Source: Arcicella sp034931005
Lineage (GTDB): Bacteria; Bacteroidota; Bacteroidia; Cytophagales; Spirosomataceae
Length of the DNA: 64,000 nucleotides
Reading direction: 5' to 3'
Assembly (NCBI RefSeq): GCF_034931005.1
Contig: NZ_JAYGIN010000003.1
Coordinates: forward strand, 58,120-122,119
In this document: positions 1 to 8,291 of the stretch, in pieces
Layout of the letters: every line of letters starts with the position of its first letter
Numbering within the stretch: the first letter of the stretch is position 1
Notes under the pieces: generated by a model
The model's input: the letters and a program-made list of their open reading frames with translations, nothing else
Told to the model about the DNA's origin: nothing
Databases searched by the model: none
Made by a program: the position numbers and the translations under genes

Positions 1-1017
1 TCCTTGAAAGCGGAAGGCGTTTTGAATTTAATAAAACCAACCGATAATTATGCCGATATTGAAGGAGCAGATTTAATCATCGAAGCCGTTTTTGAGAATC
101 GTGAATTGAAAGCAACGGTAACTAAAGATTCCGAACCATTATTGGCTTCGGGTGGTGTTTTTGGTTCAAATACTTCTACTTTACCGATTACAGGCTTGGC
201 AAAAGCTTCGGCAAAACCTGAGAATTTTATCGGAATTCACTTCTTTTCGCCCGTTGATAAAATGCAATTGGTAGAAATCATCATGGGTAAAGAAACCTCT
301 GATTATGCTTTAGCGGTGGCAATGGATTACGTAAAGAAAATTCGTAAAACGCCAATTGTGGTGAATGATTCGAGAGGATTTTATACTTCACGAGTGTTTG
401 GAACTTATACTTCGGAAGGTATTGAATTATTGAAAGACGGCGTAAATCCAGTGGTAATTGAGAACGTAGCCAAACAAATTGGAATGCCCGTTGGACCTTT
501 AGCGGTTTCGGACGAAGTGGCTTTGGATTTAGCCTACAAAATTTCGGGTTCAGCCGTAAAAGATGGCGTACTTTCAGAAACTGACACAACCTATCAAGTA
601 AGCAAACAATTTACCGAAATGGGGCGTTTGGGAAAAAAAGCCAAAGCAGGTTTTTATGAATATCCAGAAGGAGGTAAAAAGCATCTTTGGAGTGGATTAG
701 CTGAACTTTTCCCCGTAAAAGAAGAGCAAATTGTTACCAATGACATCAAGCAAAGATTACTATATCGTCAGGTTTTAGAAACCGTGAAGTGTGTAGAAGA
801 AGGCGTAATTCGTACCAATTTAGATGCCGATTTAGGTTCAATCTTCGCTTGGGGATTCCCTCCATATTTAGGCGGAACGCTTTCATTTGTGGACACAGTA
901 GGGATAAAAACCTTCGTTTCAGAATGTGATAGATTAGCCGATACTTATGGCGAACGTTTTAAACCGACCGCAAAATTGCGGGAGATGGCGGAAGCTGGGG
1001 TTGGGTTTTATGTGTAG
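1..1017 (+). CDS. 3-hydroxyacyl-CoA dehydrogenase, FadJ/FadB-like (5' partial)
   Basis: This is the C-terminal part of a beta-oxidation enzyme; the reading frame is open from base 1, so the gene begins outside the window. The visible 338 residues start within the NAD-binding 3-hydroxyacyl-CoA dehydrogenase domain (GADLIIEAVFE, then SNTSTLPI). The GIHFFSPV segment carries the catalytic His of this family, and two C-terminal HCDH domains follow (NDSRGFYTSRVF, GPLAVSDEVALD). The remaining length fits the dehydrogenase half of a fused enoyl-CoA hydratase/dehydrogenase, but the hydratase half is not visible, so a stand-alone enzyme cannot be excluded. A strong hairpin terminator follows the TAG stop. 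The reaction, NAD-dependent oxidation of 3-hydroxyacyl-CoA in the cytoplasm, is family knowledge. Confidence 0.9.
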   Translation, partial: SLKAEGVLNLIKPTDNYADIEGADLIIEAVFENRELKATVTKDSEPLLASGGVFGSNTSTLPITGLAKASAKPENFIGIHFFSPVDKMQLVEIIMGKETSDYALAVAMDYVKKIRKTPIVVNDSRGFYTSRVFGTYTSEGIELLKDGVNPVVIENVAKQIGMPVGPLAVSDEVALDLAYKISGSAVKDGVLSETDTTYQVSKQFTEMGRLGKKAKAGFYEYPEGGKKHLWSGLAELFPVKEEQIVTNDIKQRLLYRQVLETVKCVEEGVIRTNLDADLGSIFAWGFPPYLGGTLSFVDTVGIKTFVSECDRLADTYGERFKPTAKLREMAEAGVGFYV

Positions 1018-1026
1018 GGGTTAAAT

Positions 1027-1062
1027 GGAAAAGGCGAGTCGTGAGGCTCGCCTTTCCTTTTA
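1027..1062 (+). terminator. Rho-independent terminator after the dehydrogenase gene
   Basis: A perfect 9-bp stem (AAAGGCGAG at 1030-1038 with CTCGCCTTT at 1047-1055) with an 8-nt loop follows the stop codon and is T-rich downstream. It can also serve the converging nuclease gene. Confidence 0.8.
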
Positions 1063-1067
1063 GCTCT

Positions 1068-1943
1068 TTATTTTGGGGAATTAATTTCTAGTTGTACTGT
1101 ATTGACAAAATCAACTGATGTTCCACTAAAATTTGCAATATCCTCGATTGAAAACTGCTTACTTGCAAGCATTTTTTTCACAGTTTCATATTTGATTCTT
1201 AATTCCGCTTCTTCAATTTTCTTTTTCTCATTCTTAACTGCCAAAGCATTTGCTGAAATAATCATTTCATAGTTCAATCGCTGTTCGGGAGTCATCGCTT
1301 TTTTGTCTAATTCTTGAATAGCTACATTCAGCCATTCTTCATTCCAAAACATTGGAAATTGCGTTTGCTCAGTAATTGTATGTAAATTTTTCATGGTAAA
1401 AATCAATTTATCCAAGTCTGTTTTTATCTCAGCTAATGGCGTATCGAATTTAGCTAATTCTACAGTAACGAACGTCATTTGGTCGTCAATTAGTTCCCCT
1501 TTTTCATTTCTTAAAACGGCAACGTTATGATAATCAAAGATATGTGAAAAAATGTCATTTGCTAAAATACCTATACAGTAAATTTTCTGTAAGCCTTCAA
1601 AGGTATATTTTCCTTTCTTAACAAGCGTATTAAAACGATAAAGTGCGTAAAATTTCATTCGCTGAATAAACTCAGGGTATTCACTCAATTGCATTTCAAC
1701 GATAAAATGATTGTCGTTTTCATCGGTACAAGCTAAGTCATAAATACCGCTTCGACTATCCAAAGTTATGGCGGTCATTTCATTTTTGATAAATTCAATT
1801 TCTCTAATAGCTACGGGTGATTTTATCAAAGCTTGCAACGCTTTTTTCAAAAAAGTGGTATCACTTTCGTTGCCAAAAGTCGCTTTAAATCCGTAGTCTG
1901 AAAGAATAGAAATAAATCTTTCATTGTCATTGTAGAGTTCCAT
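1068..1943 (-). CDS. Rpn-family PD-(D/E)XK nuclease / putative transposase
   Basis: A 291-residue protein resembling the Rpn (recombination-promoting nuclease) family, often annotated as PD-(D/E)XK nuclease family transposase. The N-terminal segment SDYGFKATFG is typical of the family opening. The probable nuclease core is Asp69 in SGIYDLAC and Glu83-x-Gln85 in FIVEMQLS, the usual D...ExQ arrangement. A Lys/Glu-rich coiled segment around residues 235-255 precedes a C-terminal helical region. The gene is monocistronic and stands between two plus-strand genes, facing the upstream dehydrogenase, which fits a mobile accessory gene. Its cellular role here is unknown; family members cleave DNA and promote RecA-independent recombination. 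Confidence 0.85.
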   Translation of the reverse strand: MELYNDNERFISILSDYGFKATFGNESDTTFLKKALQALIKSPVAIREIEFIKNEMTAITLDSRSGIYDLACTDENDNHFIVEMQLSEYPEFIQRMKFYALYRFNTLVKKGKYTFEGLQKIYCIGILANDIFSHIFDYHNVAVLRNEKGELIDDQMTFVTVELAKFDTPLAEIKTDLDKLIFTMKNLHTITEQTQFPMFWNEEWLNVAIQELDKKAMTPEQRLNYEMIISANALAVKNEKKKIEEAELRIKYETVKKMLASKQFSIEDIANFSGTSVDFVNTVQLEINSPK

Positions 1944-2020
1944 GATGTAAATTGTATGTTTTGATTTTGATAGAACAAAATTGTTATTGAAACCAAGTTT
2001 GTAGCTTAGTTGATTTCCCT

Positions 2021-2053
2021 CAAAGATATGACTTCATTTGAATGTCTTGCCAA
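2021..2053 (-). promoter_or_regulatory. Possible promoter of the Rpn-type nuclease gene
   Basis: Read on the minus strand, TATCTTTG at 2021-2028 matches the Bacteroidota -7 consensus TAnnTTTG. A TTG core lies 22 nt further upstream at 2051-2053, a spacing slightly longer than the usual 19-21 nt. Confidence 0.4.
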
Positions 2054-2079
2054 TCAAATCACTCTTTCTGCGTATATTT

Positions 2080-2110
2080 AAAGGCAAGTTCACAAGAACT
2101 TGCCTTTTTA
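2080..2110 (+). terminator. Terminator-like hairpin just before the S9 peptidase start
   Basis: A perfect 12-bp stem (2080-2091 with 2096-2107), loop ACAA and T-tract end about 14 nt before the ATG at 2124. On the plus strand it looks like an intrinsic terminator, but no plus-strand gene lies immediately upstream. It may be a displaced terminator or an attenuator. Confidence 0.6.
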
Positions 2111-2123
2111 ATTGACCAAATCC

Positions 2124-4505
2124 ATGAAAAAAACACTACTAACACTTCTAACAAACGTCATCATTTTTACGCTTTCTGCTCAACAACTTTCCGTTGAGCA
2201 AATTATGCAAGACCCTAAATTTACGGTGGGTGCTTTGCCTTCAAATATCTTTTGGGCGGAGGATTCTAAAACGGTTTATTTTAGTTGGAATCCCGATAAA
2301 AATAAAGCTGATTCACTTTATGGGGCTTCGGTGGCTGAGAAAAAACCGTTTAAGATTTCGCCACAAACTCGTAGAGCTTTGCCGTCAATTAACGGAAATT
2401 ATTCGGCTGATTTTAGTAAAAAAGTTTATGCTAAAAACGGTGATTTATTCTTATTAGATTGCCGTACAATGGCAATTCGTCAACTTACGAATACGATTGA
2501 AAATGAGTCTAATCCAAATTTTAATGGTAAGGACGATAAAATCATTTTTACGAAAGGTAGTAACCTTTTTAGCTTCACGATTAGCAATGGTGAAGTTGAC
2601 CAATTAACTAATTTTCAGACTGGAACGAAGAAACCAGAACCGAAATTGAGCGAGCAAGAAAAATGGCAAAAGCAAGACCAATTAAGTCTTTTTGAAGTCT
2701 TGAAAGAAAGAGCCGATAAGAAAAAAGAAGGTGATAAAATCCAGAAAGCTGATTTGCCAAAACGTGCCAAAGAGATTTTCGTAGAAGATAAATCGGTGGA
2801 TGCCCAAACGCTTAGTCCCGATGAAAAATACATTACCTATCGTTTAGTAAAATCTGTAACGGGAGCAAAAACGGCAATCGTACCCAATTATGTAACTGAA
2901 TCGGGTTTTACCGAAGATATTCCTGCTCGTACAAAGGTTGGTGCGGCTCAAACGGCTTATGAATTTTGGGTTTATGACATCAAAAAAGACACTTCGTTAC
3001 AGGTTTCCATTAAAGATATTGAAGGAATTTACGACGAACCTGATTATTTGAAGGATTACGTTAAAAAATCGCTTGTGGTAAAAAGAGATACTGTAAAGAA
3101 AAAGCCAGAGCCAAGAAAGGTGATTTTTAGCAATGTCGTTTGGTCGGAAGATGGGAAATATTGTGTTTTGGTTGTGAAAAGTCAGGATAATAAAGACCGT
3201 TGGATTATGCGTCTCGACCCTGCTACACGTAAGTTGCAAACCATAGACCGCCAGCGTGATGAAGCTTGGATTGGTGGACCTGGCATTGGTTTTGGCGGCA
3301 ATGCAGGAACTTTGGGTTTCTTGGGAGATAATCAAACGCTTTATTTTCAGTCGGAAGTGGATGGCTATTCTCATCTTTACACGTTTAATTTGGCAACCTC
3401 CGTTCGTAAACAATTAACTAAAGGAAAATTTGAAGTTCAGTCGGTGCAATTATCTCGTGACAAGCAAAATTTTTATATTACAACGAATGAAATTCACCCT
3501 GGAGAACAACATTTTTATCGTTTGGCAGTGGCAGGAGGAACACCAATACGTTTAACTAAAATGGTGGGTTCAAATCAAGTGGTTTTGTCCCCAGATGAAA
3601 CCAAATTGGCTTATTTGAATTCATATTCAACTCGTCCTTGGGAGGTATTCATTCAAGAAAATGAAGTAAATGCAACCGCTACGCAAGTAACAAAATCACA
3701 AAGCCGCCAATTTAAGGAATACAAATGGCGTGAACCCGAAATTATCACTTTCAAAGCTGAAGATGGACAAACCGTTTATGCTCGTTTATATGCTTCAAAA
3801 ACGGGTGAAAAAGGTAAGAAACCTGCGGTAGTTTTTGTACACGGGGCGGGTTATTTGCAAAACGTACATAAATGGTGGAGTCAGTATTTTAGAGAATATA
3901 TGTTCCATAATATGTTGGTGGATAATGGCTATACCGTTTTGGACATTGATTATCGTGCTTCGGCGGGTTACGGGCGTGATTGGAGAACGGGAATTTATCG
4001 TTTTATGGGTGGAAAAGACCTTTCTGACCACGTGGACGGAGCAAAATATTTGGTAGAAACTCAAGGTATCGACCCTAAGAAAATCGGTATTTATGGTGGC
4101 TCTTACGGTGGATTCATTACGCTGATGGCAATGTTTACCAAACCAGATGTTTTTGCGGCGGGTGCAGCTCTTCGTCCTGTTACGGATTGGGCGGCGTATA
4201 ATCACCCATATACCGCTAATATTTTGAACGAACCACAAACCGATTCAATTGCTTATCATAGAAGTTCACCGATTTATCACGCTGAAGGTTTGAAAGGAAA
4301 TCTGTTGATTTGTCACGGAATGGTGGATGTAAATGTGCATTATCAAGATGTAGTTCGACTTTCTCAGCGACTTATTGAGCTTAGAAAAGATAATTGGGAA
4401 TTGGCTTCGTACCCGATGGAAGACCACGGTTTTGTAGAACCAACTTCGTGGATGGATGAATATAAGCGGATTTTTAAGTTGTTTGAAACTACTTTGAAGA
4501 AGTAA
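2124..4505 (+). CDS. S9 family prolyl oligopeptidase-like serine peptidase
   Basis: A secreted or periplasmic serine peptidase of the DPP4/acylaminoacyl-peptidase type, 793 residues from the ATG at 2124. The frame also has a TTG at 2112, but the ATG directly precedes a signal peptide (MKKTLLTLL... ending near SAQ). Residues about 30-540 form a beta-propeller-like region with WD-type repeats, and the C-terminal alpha/beta-hydrolase holds the triad: Ser660 in GGSYGGF, Asp735 in GMVDVNVH, His768 in EDHGF. Family members cleave short peptides, often after proline, and support peptide scavenging. The gene is monocistronic and converges on the porin gene across a long hairpin. Substrate specificity cannot be read from the sequence. 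Confidence 0.93.
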   Translation: MKKTLLTLLTNVIIFTLSAQQLSVEQIMQDPKFTVGALPSNIFWAEDSKTVYFSWNPDKNKADSLYGASVAEKKPFKISPQTRRALPSINGNYSADFSKKVYAKNGDLFLLDCRTMAIRQLTNTIENESNPNFNGKDDKIIFTKGSNLFSFTISNGEVDQLTNFQTGTKKPEPKLSEQEKWQKQDQLSLFEVLKERADKKKEGDKIQKADLPKRAKEIFVEDKSVDAQTLSPDEKYITYRLVKSVTGAKTAIVPNYVTESGFTEDIPARTKVGAAQTAYEFWVYDIKKDTSLQVSIKDIEGIYDEPDYLKDYVKKSLVVKRDTVKKKPEPRKVIFSNVVWSEDGKYCVLVVKSQDNKDRWIMRLDPATRKLQTIDRQRDEAWIGGPGIGFGGNAGTLGFLGDNQTLYFQSEVDGYSHLYTFNLATSVRKQLTKGKFEVQSVQLSRDKQNFYITTNEIHPGEQHFYRLAVAGGTPIRLTKMVGSNQVVLSPDETKLAYLNSYSTRPWEVFIQENEVNATATQVTKSQSRQFKEYKWREPEIITFKAEDGQTVYARLYASKTGEKGKKPAVVFVHGAGYLQNVHKWWSQYFREYMFHNMLVDNGYTVLDIDYRASAGYGRDWRTGIYRFMGGKDLSDHVDGAKYLVETQGIDPKKIGIYGGSYGGFITLMAMFTKPDVFAAGAALRPVTDWAAYNHPYTANILNEPQTDSIAYHRSSPIYHAEGLKGNLLICHGMVDVNVHYQDVVRLSQRLIELRKDNWELASYPMEDHGFVEPTSWMDEYKRIFKLFETTLKK

Positions 4506-4516
4506 ATTAGTAGATT

Positions 4517-4560
4517 TTCAGATTGATAAATAAACATTAGCGTTTATTTATCAATCTGAA
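4517..4560. terminator. Bidirectional terminator hairpin
   Basis: A perfect 19-bp stem (4517-4535 with 4542-4560, 6-nt loop) lies between the convergent S9 peptidase and porin genes. Confidence 0.8.
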
Positions 4561-4570
4561 ATAATTATCA

Positions 4571-5797
4571 TTAAAAATTGAATTGTGCCTGCAAACGTAA
4601 TAAATTTCCTGTCTGATTATTGATTGGTAAAGCTGCATCTTCAAAAGTTCTGTCAGAAGTGGTATAAATGGCGGTCAATTCAAAAAAGTCTTTTAATTGC
4701 CATTCTGCCCCGATTTCTAAATCTTTCACAATATATCTTCTTGCATCAATTTCGTGTTTTTTTCCTCCATTATAGTACTGATATTTTACAAATGGTGTAA
4801 TATGATTTTCACCAACCTTCTTTCTGTACATAAGTTGTGCATATCCTCCATTCAGGCTTTTTATTTCCGTTTTCATCGTTGTTGGATTAAACTCTGGCCC
4901 TTCACCAATATTGTATTCTGCCTGAAAACCAAATGGCTGTGGATAAATTACGAGAGAACCTGCCATACGACGGTCAATATATTGGGTTTCGGTAGCTTTA
5001 TTTTTTGTCGCCGTTTTTTCAATCACAAATTTACCTGTATATGCTTGCACCGAAGTTTCAATAATTTGCCCTGATTTCAGTTTGAATGGGTAAGTAATTC
5101 TTGAAACGATATGAGGTTCATTATTTAATTCAGCTTTGTTGGCATTTTGCCCATTATAAGCACCAAAAGCAAATACACCATAATCTCCACTTCCTTTTAA
5201 GCCAGAATTTACTAAATATTTGAAACGCTCACGGATTTCAGCAGGAGCGTAATAGAAAAATACTCCTAAATCACGTTCATTTGATACTGGGCTATTTGTT
5301 CCATCGGCACGGTCAAGTGCAAGACGATTTTGTGAAGATTGCATATTTTCAAAGCCATAAGGAACTTTACTTTGTCCAAAACGAAGACGATACTCCTTTT
5401 TAGTATCCAAAGCTAAGTCAAAATAAGCATCACGGATTTGAAAACTGTGTTGAAATGAGTTGCTAACGTTTGAAGCAAAGTCGGGTTGAATGTAAATATA
5501 CAAACGGTCTGAAATATCTCCTGAAAAAACTAAACGACCACGACGCATGAAAAAACCACCGTTTTCTCCCCAAGACTTATCGCATTGTTCACATTTGAGT
5601 TTTTCATTTGTTTCTAACAAACGATTGTATCTTATTTGGGCATAACCTCTCAACGAGATTTTATCATACCATTTCTTTGAAGGTTGAACCTCTTTTTTTT
5701 CTTCTTTTTTAGGTTCTGAGATTGGATTTTGGCAAAAAGTAGTTAGGCTAATGGCACAGATAGCCATTAGACATGAAAGTCCCTTGAAAGTGGTCAT
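4571..5797 (-). CDS. Phosphate-selective porin O/P family outer membrane protein
   Basis: A 408-residue outer membrane beta-barrel. It has an N-terminal signal peptide (about 22 residues, ending near TTFCQ), a Lys/Glu-rich linker, then alternating amphipathic strands (LRGYAQIRYNRL, GRLVFSGDISDRLYIYIQPD, YRLRFGQSKVPYGFE) typical of the OprO/OprP porin family, and ends in a C-terminal Phe (LQAQFNF) as outer membrane proteins do. A CEQC pair lies near residues 72-75. It sits directly downstream of a PiT phosphate transporter gene on the same strand, supporting phosphate passage across the outer membrane. A strong hairpin separates the two, so expression may be partly uncoupled. The exact anion specificity is inference. 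Confidence 0.87.
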   Translation of the reverse strand: MTTFKGLSCLMAICAISLTTFCQNPISEPKKEEKKEVQPSKKWYDKISLRGYAQIRYNRLLETNEKLKCEQCDKSWGENGGFFMRRGRLVFSGDISDRLYIYIQPDFASNVSNSFQHSFQIRDAYFDLALDTKKEYRLRFGQSKVPYGFENMQSSQNRLALDRADGTNSPVSNERDLGVFFYYAPAEIRERFKYLVNSGLKGSGDYGVFAFGAYNGQNANKAELNNEPHIVSRITYPFKLKSGQIIETSVQAYTGKFVIEKTATKNKATETQYIDRRMAGSLVIYPQPFGFQAEYNIGEGPEFNPTTMKTEIKSLNGGYAQLMYRKKVGENHITPFVKYQYYNGGKKHEIDARRYIVKDLEIGAEWQLKDFFELTAIYTTSDRTFEDAALPINNQTGNLLRLQAQFNF

Positions 5798-5840
5798 TGT
5801 TTTTAGATTTTCTATATTGGTAGTTGGTACTAAAAGTTGT

Positions 5841-5893
5841 ATTAAGTCTCAAGTATTAAAAAATTATATTTTTCTTAATACTTGAGACTTAAT
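5841..5893 (-). terminator. 19-bp hairpin between phosphate transporter and porin genes
   Basis: A perfect inverted repeat (5841-5859 with 5875-5893) with a T/A-rich loop lies 11 nt beyond the transporter stop on the minus strand. It could terminate or attenuate transcription into the porin gene, or stabilise the transporter mRNA end. Confidence 0.6.
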
Positions 5894-5903
5894 ACTTGAA
5901 ATA

Positions 5904-7358
5904 TTATCCCAAAAGAGTACGGAATAAATAGAATAAAGTAGCTGATAATAAGATGGTTACAGGTAAAGTTAATACCCATGCCATTACGATATTTTTAACG
6001 GTACCACCTTGTAAGTTTTTGATACCTTTTGAAGCAACCATTGAACCCGCAATACCCGAAGACAATACGTGAGTTGTTGAAACTGGCCATTTATAAGCCG
6101 TTGCCAAACCGATAGTAATTGAAGCAACTAACTCTGCAGAAGCACCTTGAGCATAAGAAAGGTGTTGCTTTCCGATTTTCTCACCAACGGTTACAACAAT
6201 ACGCTTCCAGCCAATCATTGTTCCTAAACCTAATGAAAGTGCAATCATCCACATAACCCAGTTTGGTGCAAAATCAGTCAATGAAGAAAGACCATTGTTT
6301 GCATTTCCGAAGGTAAAGAATGGAGGTTTTTCACCAGCAGTGGCTTTTTTCAAGGCTTTTTTGTCATCAGCACTTAAAGTAACAGCATCGCTTTCCATTA
6401 ATTTTTTCGAGTGCTTATTGATATTTAAAACGTCTTTACGAATTTCTAACTTCGTTTCAACCGTTAAATTTTTAGCATTTAACGTTTTATCTGCAAAAAT
6501 AACATTTAAGCCTTTTACGCCTTTCATTACTTTAGCATAACTTTCTTTTTCAGTTGATGATAATTGATTAGTATCAATTTTAGCAACAATTGATTGAACC
6601 ACACCTACTTCACCTTGCAATTTGAATGGGTCAACATTTGTATTGATAGCAAAATAACTTGGTAAAAATGCAATCAATACTAACATTACCAAACCAATAC
6701 CTTTTTGTCCGTCGTTACGTCCATGAAAAAAGCTAACTAAGGTACAAGTAGTAAACAAAATCGCTCTAATCCAGAATGGAGGAGGAGTATCTTTTTTAGG
6801 TTCTTTAAAAATCTCTTTGTTAGCAATTGATTTTTTCAAGATATACATGAATACAATGGCAACTGCAAAACCAAATAATGGAGAAAGCAAAAGAGCTTGA
6901 CCAATTTCAGTAGCTTTATCCCAGTTTACTGTCGAAAGTCCTTTATTGTTTTCTGGTAAAAGAGCGTATCCCACACCAATACCGATGATTGAACCAATCA
7001 ATGTGTGTGATGAAGAAGCAGGAATACCGAAATACCATGTTCCTAAGTTCCAGATAATTGCAGAAAGCAACATTGAGAAGGCAAGAGCCATGGCATGATA
7101 AACATTGGGGTCTATCAGTAACTCTGTGGGCAGTAAGCCAATAATTGACATGGTAACTCCTACGCCACCTGTTAATAAACCCAAGAAGTTCATAAAACCA
7201 GACCAAACAACAGCTTGAGTCGGTTTCAATGAGTTGGTATAAATAACAGTTGCTACGGCATTGGCAGTATCATGAAAACCATTCACGAATTCAAAGGCAC
7301 ACGCCAAAAACAAGCATAAAAAAAGGAGGATGAACAAAGATGTGTCGAGTCCGAACAT
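5904..7358 (-). CDS. Inorganic phosphate transporter, PiT family
   Basis: An integral inner membrane transporter of 484 residues with about ten hydrophobic segments. The duplicated PiT signature is present: GFHDTANAVATVIY near residue 27 and WPVSTTHVLSSGIAG near residue 430, plus FFHGRNDGQKGIGLVML in the middle. A long hydrophilic insert (about residues 245-345, rich in Lys and Asp) separates the two halves, as in several Bacteroidota PiT proteins. Family members import inorganic phosphate with protons or sodium. The downstream phosphate-type porin gene suggests a two-membrane phosphate uptake unit. No pho-box was recognised. Confidence 0.93.
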   Translation of the reverse strand: MFGLDTSLFILLFLCLFLACAFEFVNGFHDTANAVATVIYTNSLKPTQAVVWSGFMNFLGLLTGGVGVTMSIIGLLPTELLIDPNVYHAMALAFSMLLSAIIWNLGTWYFGIPASSSHTLIGSIIGIGVGYALLPENNKGLSTVNWDKATEIGQALLLSPLFGFAVAIVFMYILKKSIANKEIFKEPKKDTPPPFWIRAILFTTCTLVSFFHGRNDGQKGIGLVMLVLIAFLPSYFAINTNVDPFKLQGEVGVVQSIVAKIDTNQLSSTEKESYAKVMKGVKGLNVIFADKTLNAKNLTVETKLEIRKDVLNINKHSKKLMESDAVTLSADDKKALKKATAGEKPPFFTFGNANNGLSSLTDFAPNWVMWMIALSLGLGTMIGWKRIVVTVGEKIGKQHLSYAQGASAELVASITIGLATAYKWPVSTTHVLSSGIAGSMVASKGIKNLQGGTVKNIVMAWVLTLPVTILLSATLFYLFRTLLG

Positions 7359-7609
7359 TGTGGTTTTAGTTAGAAAAATTGAAAATGATATAATCTATGT
7401 TAAGCTGAAAATAGTCAAAAGTATTACTTTAACTATCTTCTTTTATTATCATCTTCAAGATTAGAATTATTCATATTGGTATATATGCCACAAAAGTAGA
7501 TAGACTTTTTGAGTTCAATATTACTAAATTGTTAAATTTCATTTTTCAAGAAAAAAACCTTGAAAATGAGCCAATTAATTGGATTTTTTGTAGAAAATCG
7601 GTGATAATA

Positions 7610-7645
7610 AAAAAGGTCTTTCAAGCAACTTGAAAGACCTTTTTT
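7610..7645. terminator. Terminator of the thioredoxin-like gene
   Basis: A 15-bp perfect stem (7611-7625 with 7629-7643, loop CAA) is flanked by A and T runs. It abuts the stop codon of the minus-strand gene at 7645. Confidence 0.8.
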
Positions 7646-8115
7646 TATAAACTCGTTATTAAAGCATCAAAATTTTCTTCTTTTTTGAATATTCCCTTTC
7701 GTTTACTGGGATTCATTTCTAAAATCTTGATGAAATATTCAGGAGGATAAAACCCCTTTAGTCTTCCAATTGTTTTACCATTATAGTCTAAAAATAATGT
7801 TGTTGGAAACTGAGATACTTTATATTTATCAGCGATTGTAATGCCTTCCAATTCTTCCACATCAACTTTATAGGCAAAATATTTCAGACTAATTATTGAC
7901 GCTATTAATTCATCAGAATATGTTTCTTTATCCATTTTTATACAAGGCCCACACCAACTGGCTGAAAAGTCTAAAATGATAGGTTTTTTTAATCTCTTCG
8001 CTTCCTGCAATAGGTCTTTGTAGCTTCCTGTAAAGAAAGATGTTGATAGAATGTCTTGAGCATTTGCTTTCGATGACAATATCAATAAAAAGATTATTAA
8101 AAACTGCTTTATCAT
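7645..8115 (-). CDS. Thioredoxin-family periplasmic protein
   Basis: A 156-residue exported thioredoxin-like protein. The open frame extends upstream to 8157, but the ATG at 8115 places a signal peptide at the N-terminus (MIKQFLIIFLLILSSKANAQ), so that start is preferred. The active-site motif is WCGPC (Cys55 and Cys58), followed by a cis-Pro region (VSQFPTTLFLDYNGK). The fold resembles thioredoxin_7/DsbD C-terminal-like reductases. Members reduce or isomerise disulfides in the periplasm; the partner is unknown. The gene is flanked on both sides by strong terminators, so it is probably monocistronic. Confidence 0.88.
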   Translation of the reverse strand: MIKQFLIIFLLILSSKANAQDILSTSFFTGSYKDLLQEAKRLKKPIILDFSASWCGPCIKMDKETYSDELIASIISLKYFAYKVDVEELEGITIADKYKVSQFPTTLFLDYNGKTIGRLKGFYPPEYFIKILEMNPSKRKGIFKKEENFDALITSL

Positions 8116-8236
8116 ATCTGAGTGTGTCGTAAGTAGTTTGCAAGATACGTTAGACAATAATCAAGCCATGATTTTTTTCTTAAAAACTGCTTTAAAAATT
8201 TTATAGGGTATTAATAAAACAGTTCTATTATTCATC

Positions 8237-8271
8237 AAAAAAGCCCAGAGAAGTATTCTCTGGGCTTTTTT
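8237..8271. terminator. Bidirectional terminator below the repeat-protein gene
   Basis: A 15-bp perfect stem (8237-8251 with 8257-8271, loop AGTAT) has an A-run before it and a T-run after it. It serves the minus-strand gene that ends at 8292. Confidence 0.85.
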
Positions 8272-8291
8272 AAATATTATTCAACAGTGAA

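Noticed and set aside
7491..7518. Possible promoter of the phosphate transporter gene (TACTTTTG on the minus strand)
   Set aside because: The -7 box fits but the only -33 candidate is 17 nt away, shorter than the usual spacing.
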